Program-made: the position numbers and the translations under genes | Origin: Strongylocentrotus droebachiensis | Taxonomy: Eukaryota > Echinodermata > Echinoidea > Camarodonta > Strongylocentrotidae | Direction: 5' to 3' | Length of the DNA stretch: 64,000 bases | Assembly: GCA_035222895.1 (NCBI GenBank) | Contig: JAVYIG010005387.1 | Location: forward strand, 58,501-122,500 | Notes under the pieces: generated by a model | Told to the model about the DNA's origin: nothing | The model's database searches: none | What the model saw: the letters and a program-made list of their open reading frames with translations, nothing else | In this document: piece after piece, positions 56,141-64,000 of the stretch | Layout of the letters: every line of letters starts with the position of its first letter | Numbering within the stretch: the stretch's first letter is position 1

Positions 56141-56259
56141 TCAATTGTAAATTAGGGGCCTCACATTCTTCCCCGTGACCCTCTTGGGTGATGGAATTTC
56201 TGGGACAGGTTGCCTCACAGCCAGGGGCAGCGGAGCGTCTTCCAAAGTGGGAGGGGGCA
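56141..56259 (-). pseudogene. Proline-rich terminal exon, copy A (truncated)
   Basis: Acceptor GTTAG. The frame PPPTLEDAPLPLAVRQPVPE then IPSPKRVTGKNV shifts relative to copy B by two extra bases and stops at 56141. Homology to copy B ends where the upstream DNA of paralogue 1 begins, a fusion breakpoint near 56150. Confidence 0.65.
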
Positions 56260-56559
56260 CTAACAAAAAATGGCACTCTCTGGAAAAAAGAGGACCTACA
56301 AAGGGAAACCTTAAAGCGCAAATACGCCATTTTTAGACATTGGTGTATACCCCTACATTTTTATTACAAGCATTATCAGGGATGATTTCAATACGTTTTT
56401 ACAGCTTGTTATTGTATATAGGATTAGTCCAAATTCATCAGAAAGACAGTGTATTTGTTTTTCTGTGTTTAAGAATAATCGAGAAAGGCTTGTCAAAACT
56501 TGATATTCTTTCTGTCTGCTTACTTACCTAATAACATTAATGTTTGTTTGTGCAATATT

Positions 56560-57060
56560 AAAATCATCGTGTACATTAATGGGAGTTGTTTCTTGTGGAC
56601 TTTGAAAGGCACTTATGTGAAGCTCGTAAAGATGCAGCAGTGTTAAATATTGTTTTGAGGAAGTAGCTGGTTACACCTCCACACAAAGTTGACGATATCT
56701 AAAATTTTCTTTCAGGGGTAGGAGAAAAAAATGGATCAGACTTTTAATACATAATATCATGATTAAACAATTCTAATCACATGATAAGTTAAAATGCTGA
56801 CCAATGAAGTCAGCGATGTCGATGAGGTACCACGTCACGTAGAAAACCACATAATGATCACACGAGCATTTGGGAAACACACTGTCGTCTATAAAGTGGG
56901 AATATTTTTTTGTATCTGTTTTCATGGAATCTTAATAGAACTTTACAGATCAATGTCCATGAATCTTATGATTGATCCATAACATTTTGAGAACATGAAA
57001 ACTTTATCTATTAAGAATAAATCATATTGTCATAATAATTTTATGATAATGGAGAAAAAG
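56560..57060. repeat. Segment duplicated at 62365-62895
   Basis: The DNA between exon copies A and B (atcatgattaaacaattcta, ggtaccacgtcacgtagaaa) recurs at about 62400-62895 with few differences, and partly at 61610-61870. The short frames within (56794-56982, 62611-62799) are near-identical but have no recognisable domain. Confidence 0.8.
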
Positions 57061-57077
57061 AGAAAAAAAATCCAACT

Positions 57078-57271
57078 TTATGGGTAACAGTGTAGTTGAT
57101 AACCTCTCTGATGGGGAACATAAGCAACAGGTTCGCGAACCTTACGCTCATGTGAGGTGATGAAATTAGGGGCTTCACATTCTTCCCCAATTTTCTTGGG
57201 TGGTGGAATTTCTGGGACAGGTTGCCTCAAAGCCAGGGGCAGAGGAGCGTCTTCAAAAGTGGGAGGGGGCA
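57078..57271 (-). CDS. Proline-rich terminal exon, copy B (intact)
   Basis: Acceptor TTTTTTTTTAG, phase 1; 64 codons to the stop at 57078. Encodes PPPTFEDAPLPLALRQPVPE, then PPPKKIGEECEAPNF, then ERKVREPVAYVPHQRGYQLH and CYP. Among the four copies, B and C keep this frame with mostly conservative changes, which argues that it is protein-coding. It could be the second exon of a gene of the 55596/60976 type, since phases fit, but linkage is inference. No known domain. Confidence 0.6.
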
Positions 57272-57690
57272 CTAAAAAAAAATGGCACTCTCTGGAAAAA
57301 AAGAGGGACCTACCGAAGGAAACCTTAAAGCACAAATACGCCATTTTTAGACATTGGTGTATACCCTTACTTTTTTATTACAAGCATTACCAGGGATGAT
57401 TTCAATGCGTTTTGACACCTTGTTAGTGTATATAGGATTAGTCCAAATTCATCAGAAAGATAGTGTATTTGTTCTTCTATTTTAAGAATAATCCAGAAAG
57501 GCTTGTCAAAACTTGATATTCTTTTTGTCTGCTTACTTATCGGATAATAGTTTTGTTTGTGTAACATTAAAATCATCGTGTACATTACTGGGTGTTGTTT
57601 CTCGTGGACTTTAAAAGGCTCGTGTGTGGAGCCCTTAAAGAGGGCTCCATAATTATTGTTTGAGGAACTTTTGTAGCTGGATATTCCTTT

Positions 57691-57905
57691 CAGTGGCGGA
57701 TCTAGGGGGCCCGGATTCTTTCCCCTGGCCCCAAAACAGGTAAATTTAACCTTTTTTGAAGAACAAAAAGAAGACGGGCCCCTTCCCCCTGGCTCAAGGG
57801 AGGGAGATGGGTGTTGATTTTTGTTTTAAATTGCTCACTCCCCTACCCTCCCCCCCCGCAATGAGCAAAAAAAAATAGTCCCCTCACCCCCCCCCCCCCC
57901 CCTTA
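57691..57905. mobile_element. hAT-like MITE, left end, copy in duplicated segment
   Basis: Begins CAGTGGCGGATCTAGG, with ggtaaatttaacctttttt and agaagacgggcccc. The equivalent lies at 63517-63690. No clear right end. Confidence 0.6.
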
Positions 57906-58427
57906 TAAACATTGTTAAATTTCCTAGAAATGTAACAAGTTAAATCAGTTACCACAAATATTAGATGATGAACCATTAGATTGGAGTAAATATTTGATAA
58001 AGTCATAAATGAGCACTTCACATGAAAAGTCCTCAGGCTATAGCGATAGAACCTGGTTCTGATTAAGGCACCCAAAAATCATTTGGCTGTCCTCGATTGC
58101 TTTTCTGGAGTATAGGGGCGGGCGGGCGGATTTTTTTTAAACCCGAAAATGACGAGCGGGCGGTCGAGGACAACCAAATGATTTATTTTGGGGGCCTTAG
58201 GTACAATATTTGTTGCTTTCATAAACCTTTATATTTACGTTGCTTCTTTAAAGCAAATTTCCGAAAAGTTGATCGACACCCTGTTCCTAGAGAAGGCTGA
58301 GAAACATCTTTCATTACAAAAAAAACACTGCAGTTTATACCATTCTGGTCCATTTTTACTCAGACCTATCTCTAAAAGAAAATCTCCAACGAAAATCTCC
58401 AACAGGGTCAACTTTGTGCAGAGGAGT

Positions 58428-58680
58428 CAGGGGCGGATCCAGGTGGCGGCAAGGGAGGGGGCCAAATATGGGGCCCAATTCGTGAGACATAATTTAGCGG
58501 CGAATCAGCCAGCCGGCGAATAAGCTGGGGGGTGGTAAGAGCACTATTTTTTTTGTGTGTTTTGTTGCTCATCGGGGGGAAGAGGGGTAGGGTAGCGAAC
58601 ACTATTTTCTTTTACAAAACATCCACCCCCCCCTCCCCTTGAGCCAGGGGAAGGGGGCCCGTCTTCTTCTTTTCCTTCAA
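58428..58680. mobile_element. hAT-like MITE, GC-rich variant, truncated
   Basis: Begins CAGGGGCGGATCCAGG and continues with the aattcgtgaga / cggcgaatcagccagccggc body of the element at 28898. The right terminus is missing. Confidence 0.65.
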
Positions 58681-59044
58681 AAACGGAGATCAAATCGAAT
58701 TATTAAAACATGCAGTTGTATCTTCAGAGTTAACTCCCGACATGGGTTTTTTGTCCTCATATATTTGTTTTTCCGATTCCCAATAACTTTGTAGAAAGCA
58801 GTGGCAGTATGAGTATTTCAAAGGTGTATAAAGCATGTACTGGGGCTCACTGAGGATAAGGAAACGGCGACTATTTTCTAGCTGATGTGATTCACCAGCC
58901 CTCCTACATGTCCTAAATTAACTTAGTTTGGGGTATAGAAAGCAATGTTATTTAACATAATTATCAAACAATCAAATTCCAGAAGCGACAAAAATGCTAA
59001 TGAATCTAAAAACCTTTCATACTACTTTTATTCGGTAATTTCAA

Positions 59045-59110
59045 ATGTTCTCTCCCCCCCCCCCCCCTCTCCGCTCCCTCACCCCTCTCTTTTCTCTTTC
59101 TCTTTCTCTC

Positions 59111-59148
<38 letters not shown>

Positions 59149-59340
59149 TTTGTTTTCTTTCTCTCTCTCCCTCTTTCCTTCTCATCACTCTCCCCTCTAT
59201 CACTCTCTTCGCTCCCTTACCCTTCTATCCCCCACTCTTTTCCTTCTTTGCTTCCCCTCTCTCCCTCTCTCTCTCTCTCTCTCCCTCTCTCTTTCTCTCT
59301 CGTTCTTTCTCTCTCTCTCACTCTTTCTTACTCACTTGAT
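59045..59340. repeat. (CT)n pyrimidine tract
   Basis: CT-rich microsatellite with a pure run at about 59111-59145. It is followed by the same aagaattatatgaagtgaca sequence found at 48729 after the CT tract there. Confidence 0.9.
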
Positions 59341-60900
59341 ATTAAGAATTATATGAAGTGACACGGAGGTGACTTGGATCACATTATGAAAAGCGTTTAT
59401 TTTCAATTAAGAAGATCTGTTCTCGTTGTTTAGCAACTTTACGTTTGCAGATTAACATAAGAAAAGAAAAGTAGATGTTCTTCATGAAACCGGGGAGATG
59501 TAATTTTATCAGAAAATGAATGCAGTAATGAAACAAGGCATTGGCGAAAAGCGTTAAAGCGACTAACGCGTCTAGGAAGCTACTTAATTCAATTCAATTC
59601 AATTCAATTTAATTCCATTTTATTTCTGTTTCCAACAAAACATTACAAATCGAAAGTAATCATTCACCATAATGAATATTTAGGAAAAACAGACCGTTCG
59701 TTAAAAATCGATTTAAAGAAATCAGAAAATATACGAATTTTAATAATTCAAGCTATCTGAAAGTAAAATCGGCTTAATTATCACATAATCTTCAAAAAAT
59801 CAGAAAATCAGAAAATCACGACAGTAGTGATAAAACATGTTATAAATGATTAACAGTACAGTATATAATAATAGGACAAAGTATGCAAATAAGAACTTAA
59901 AGAGCTACCTTTTAATGTGTCAAAAATATTCAATAATAAATCATCATAATCAAATAATTGCAAAAAATTAAGGCATCAGTGAAAAAATACATGTTATGTT
60001 TGCTACGTAATTGCGGACAGTTATAAACAATAATCCTTGTTAATTTAAAAAAAAACTAGAAAATTATCAAAATATTTTTTTACGAGATACAATCATAATA
60101 TACCAACTTCACACAAAAAATAAAACATATGATGAAAACTTAATATGCTTTGCAAATTTCATGATATCAGACAGTTTATATTGAAAGGATCAAAGAATCA
60201 GCAAACGTTTAAATGCACTGAATCCAATGACCGGGGTAATAGAATATTTGTAAATCGCTAAGAGATATTGGTATTAAGCGCTATATAAAATTAAATATTA
60301 TTATTATTATTAAAGTTCTGTCTCCTCTTAATGGACCGCTACAATTGTATACACTGCGTACATTGTGTTTTATTAAACAAACGGGTATTATATCCTGAGT
60401 TGAAGAGGACATCTTTTTAGGTAAAGCAAAGTATGCAGTGAAATAGAGAATCATTTGGTTAAAAGTATCAATGATACATACTAAGTATGCTCTTCTAAGT
60501 TATACATATACAGACTGAGTATGCTCTCCCCATTCATGAAGCGACAATCCATTCACGTACACGGTGCAGATGTATCATACCTATCATTCCTGTTTAAACA
60601 AAGCAAACAAAGCAAGCATCAAAGCATAGGGATATAGTAAAAAAAAATGTCCTTCTGTGATCCTATATAATTAATAAAGAATTTTCACTCCACTTTTTTA
60701 ATTAAAATTCACCAGCATGCACTTGAATTTCGTTCTAAGAATCCTGAAAAGTACACGTGCGTGTCACAGTTAATATAGACATTTTGTCTTTCAAATTGGC
60801 CAATGGTCATTCAGTATCAACGGTTGTCCTTTCAGGTTCGTCAGATTTTTTTCTTCAAATTCGTCTTACCTGACCGTCTGCTGCAGAATGTAATCAAATA
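59330..60900. repeat. Copy of the 48.7-51.3 kb non-coding segment
   Basis: Ordered matches include gaaaagcgtttatttt, acgtttgcag, aagaacttaaagagctacct, caaagaatcagcaaacgttt, gtatacactgcgta and ctgaccgtctgctgcagaat. A LINE-like (attca)n tail at about 59587-59620 and MITE family 3 account for some differences between copies. No gene supported. Confidence 0.75.
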
Positions 60901-60975
60901 GATTATTGTTGTAATAAGCTGCTGTGTACGTTGTCAAAATTCTATCAACGAAAAATCGTTGGTGATGAAGCTTAC

Positions 60976-61299
60976 CTGTTTTCTGCTTTCTAGACCATCC
61001 ATGCGTAGTCATTTTAACTGGTCTATCGCTATGCCCCCATCATATTCTATGATTTGGAAATTTCCATGGCTATAATCGTCGTGAAGCTTTACTTCGGCGC
61101 CCTCGCTTTTAGACCACTGAGCCGTTATTCTTATTGGTGTGGCATTTTTTACCCTAAACCTCCATTTAGATGCTGGTTTTATGGTCTGTTCTTCACCATC
61201 AACGGTTACAACTAAGGACCTGGCAGTATTATTAATAATGTCAGTCCAGCGGTTACTTGTAATTATGGCACCAATAGCCGCATCTATGGATAGTGCCAT
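60976..61299 (-). CDS. Small protein, paralogue 2 (frame ends early)
   Basis: The frame 61009-61299 encodes 96 residues: MALSIDAAIGAIITSNRW, ARSLVVTVDGEEQTIKPA, WRFRVKNATPIRITAQW, and a TGA after GIAIDQLK. It is a clear paralogue of 55596-55932, with a shorter N-terminus. The splice donor (GTAAGC at 60975) is conserved, but the stop comes 33 bp before it and the phase is changed. It is therefore either a short gene or a decaying copy. Confidence 0.65.
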
Positions 61300-61886
61300 A
61301 GTTGATTGTCAGTTGCACGATATTACGACGAATATTTATTGGGATCGGTTATTATTTGGAGCAACGATTGAAAATACTCTACTTCCAGAAACAATTCAAT
61401 CAAAAATTTGATGGGCTTCAAACGACGTTAAGCTTGCCAATAGTTGTATTGTGGCCAACCGATATTAGGAGCACCTTGAGCCTTGACAAGCGCTTCAAAT
61501 GTAATTACGAACATACCCGATATATAGTTTTACATACGGTAAATAACAAAATGGGTGGGTGAGGAAAAAAAGTTGAAATAAGTACATACCATAACATTTT
61601 AATACACAATACCGATGAAGTTCACGTCACGTAGAAAACCACCTAATGATCACACGAGCATTAGCGAAACAAACTGTCGCCCATCAAGTGGGAATTGTTT
61701 TCTTATCTCTTTTTATGGAATTATTGTGACGATATAATTTATTCTTTATAGACATTCACAGATCATGTCCATGAATCTTTAGATTGATCCATAAAGTTTT
61801 GAGAACATAAAAACGTTATCTACCAAGAATAAATCATATTGTCATAATCATTTCATGAAAAGAGGAACTAAAAAACAATTCCAACT

Positions 61887-62081
61887 TTATTGGCAACAGT
61901 GTAGTTCATATCCTTTCTGATGGGGAACATAAGCAACAGGTTCGCGAACCTTACGCTCATGTGAGGTGATGAAATTAGGGGCTTCACATTCTTCCCCAAC
62001 TTTCTTGGGTGATGGAATTTCTGGGACAGGTTGCCTCAAAGCCAGGGGCAGCGGAGCGACTTCCAAAGTGGGAGGGGGGCA
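61887..62081 (-). CDS. Proline-rich terminal exon, copy C
   Basis: Same frame as copy B: PTLEVAPLPLALRQPVPEIP, SPKKVGEECEAPNF, ERKVREPVAYVPHQKGYELH CCQ, stop at 61887. One extra C just after the acceptor shifts the entry phase by one relative to B, so it may not splice in frame with the same upstream exon. Confidence 0.5.
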   Translation of the reverse strand, partial: CPPPTLEVAPLPLALRQPVPEIPSPKKVGEECEAPNFITSHERKVREPVAYVPHQKGYELHCCQ

Positions 62082-62895
62082 CTAAAAAAAAGGGCACTCT
62101 CTGACAAAAAAGAGGAACCTACAAAGGGAAACCTTAAAGCGCAAATACGCCATTTTTAGACATTGGTGTACCCCTACATTTTTATTACAAGCATTATCAG
62201 GGATGATTTCAATACGTTTTTACAGCTTGTTATTGTATATAGGATTAGTCCAAATTCATCAGAAAGACAGTGTATTTGTTTTTCTGTGTTTAAGAATAAT
62301 CGAGAAAGGCTTGTCAAAACTTGATATTCTTTCTGTCTGCTTACTTACCTAATAAGTCATGTTTGTTTGTACAATATTGAAATCATCGTGTACATTACTG
62401 GGTGTTGTTGATTGTGGATTTTGAAAGGCACTTATGTGAAGCTCTTAAAGAGGCAGCTGTTAAATATTGTTTTGAGGAAGTAGCTGGTTACGCCTCCACA
62501 CAAAGTTGACGATATCTAAAATTTTCTTTCAGGGGTAGGAGAAAAAAATGGATCAGACTTTTAATACATAATATCATGATTAAACAATTCTAATCACATG
62601 ATAAGTTAAAATGCTGACCCATGAAGTCAGCGATGTCGATGAGGTACCACGTCACGTAGAAAACCACATAATGATCACACGAGCATTTGGGAAACACACT
62701 GTTGCCTATAAAGTGGGAATATTGTTTCTTATCTGTTTTCATGGAATCTTATCAGAACTTTACGGATCAATGTCCATGAATCTTATGATTGATCCATAAC
62801 ATTTTGAGAACATGAAAACTTTATCTATTAAGAATAAATCATATTGTCATAATAATTTTATGATAATGGAGAAGAAGAGAAAAAAAAATCCAACT

Positions 62896-63089
62896 TTATG
62901 GGTAACAGTGTAGTTGATAACCTCTCTGATGGGGAACATAAGCAAGAGGTTCGCGAACCTTACGCTCATCTGAGGTGATGAAATTAGGGCCTCACATTCT
63001 TCCCCATCCCTCTTGGGAGATTGAATTTCTGGGACATGCTGCCTCAAAGCCAGGGGCAGAGGAGCGTCTTCCAAAGTGGGAGGGGGGCA
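62896..63089 (-). pseudogene. Proline-rich terminal exon, copy D (frameshifted)
   Basis: Aligns to copy B over its full length. One base is lost in the codons for EALIS (GCCCCTAAT became GCCCTAAT), after which the frame is wrong, and the acceptor side carries the extra C of copy C. Non-functional as it stands. Confidence 0.6.
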
Positions 63090-63516
63090 CTAACAAAAAA
63101 TGGCACTCTCTGCAAAAAAGAGGGACCTACAAAGGAAACCTTACAGCACATTTACGCCATTTTTAGACATTGGTGTATACCCCTACATTTTTATTACAAG
63201 CATTATCAGGGATGATTTCAATACGTTTTGACATCTTGTTAGTGTATATAGGATTAGTCCAAATTCATTAGAAAGATAGTGTATAAAAAAATTATATTCT
63301 TCTATTTTAAGAATAATCCAGAAAGGCTTGTCAAAACTTGATATTCTTTCTATCTGCTTACTTATCGGATAATAGTTTAGTTTGTGTAATATTAAAATCA
63401 TCGTGTACATTACTGGGTGTTGTTGCTTATCGACTTTAAAAGGCACGTGTGTGGAGCCCTTAAAGAGAGCTCCATAATTATTGTTTTGAGGAACTTTTGT
63501 AGCTGGATACTCCTTT

Positions 63517-64000
63517 CAGTGGTGGATCTAGGGGGCCGGGCCCTCTCCCCTGGCACCAAAACAGGTAAATTTAACCTTTTTTGAAGAACAAAAAGAAGAC
63601 GGGCCCCCTCCCCCTGACTCAAGGGAGGGGGGGGGGGTGGGTGTTGAGTTTTTATTTAAAAAATGCTCACTACCCTACCCCCCCCCTTATAAACATTGTT
63701 AAATTTCCTAGAAATGTACATATGTAACAAGTTAAATCAGTTACCAAAAATATTAGATAATGAACCATTAGGTTGGAGTAAATAAAGTCATAAATGAGCA
63801 CTTCACATGAAAAGTCCTCAGGCTATAGCGATAGAACCTGGTTCTGATCAGGCTACCCAAAAACTCAATCATTTGGTTGTCCTCGGTTGCTTTTCTGGAG
63901 TAGGGGCGGGCAGGTGGGTGGATTTTTTTTTTAACCCGAAAATTACGAGCGGGCGGTCGAGGACAACCCAATGATTTAGTTTTGGGGGCCTTAGGTTCAA
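63517..64000. repeat. Copy of 57691-58200 at the window edge
   Basis: Repeats the MITE left end, then ttataaacattgttaaattt, ctatagcgatagaacctggt and gagcgggcggtcgaggacaa in the same order as 57900-58195. The duplicated block therefore runs on past the right edge of the window. Confidence 0.8.

Overview
This window is nuclear DNA of an animal. Exons are short, bounded by GT/AG splice sites and separated by long AT-rich introns. The rest is dense in miniature DNA transposons, LINE fragments, microsatellites and purine or pyrimidine tracts. The mix suggests a marine deuterostome, most likely an echinoderm such as a sea urchin: many palindromic acatgtacatgta tracts, a repeat family beginning with a cccgtttcacaaa-like end, secreted NIDO/EGF/ZP and FAMeT-domain proteins, and an Ig-like gene in one exon. 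The species assignment is inference.

Layout. 0-11.6 kb is intergenic or intronic. It holds a large inverted repeat (221-1187), an AGGTAATAC MITE and a local segmental duplication (2.8-5.5 kb), a foldback element with seven copies of one 17-bp motif (7146-7845), a reverse-transcriptase relic (about 8.06-8.28 kb) and two further TTAA-flanked MITEs. 11.99-20.02 kb (minus) carries the first four coding exons of a mitochondrial glutamate carrier (SLC25A22/SLC25A18 type). Its remaining exons are not visible and should lie beyond the left edge. 20.0-30.5 kb has a 5'-truncated LINE (23.2-24.2 kb) and two opposed MITEs carrying a C2H2 zinc-finger fragment (27.3-28.4 kb). 30.57-39.63 kb (plus) is a type-I membrane protein gene with architecture NIDO-EGF-EGF-ZP-furin site-TM. 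Its 5' end was not found, and it has one clear frameshift plus one exon-phase conflict.

40-43 kb holds LINE tails. 42.9-48.0 kb (minus) is a partial gene ending in a farnesoic-acid O-methyltransferase-like (FAMeT) domain. 52.4-53.2 kb (minus) is a single-exon Ig-like secreted or anchored protein. 55-64 kb (minus) is a recently duplicated tract: two paralogous small proteins with hydrophobic N-termini and conserved upstream DNA, plus four copies (A-D) of a proline-rich terminal exon, some intact and some frameshifted. Flanking non-coding DNA at 48.4-51.3 kb recurs at 59.0-60.9 kb, so the whole 48-64 kb region looks built by segmental duplication.

Functionally, the carrier is a housekeeping metabolic gene. 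The genes from 30 to 64 kb are extracellular or cell-surface proteins with domains typical of matrix, adhesion or recognition. No operon, CRISPR, rRNA or confident tRNA gene is present. All exon boundaries are read by eye from frame continuity and splice consensus and have no transcript support here.
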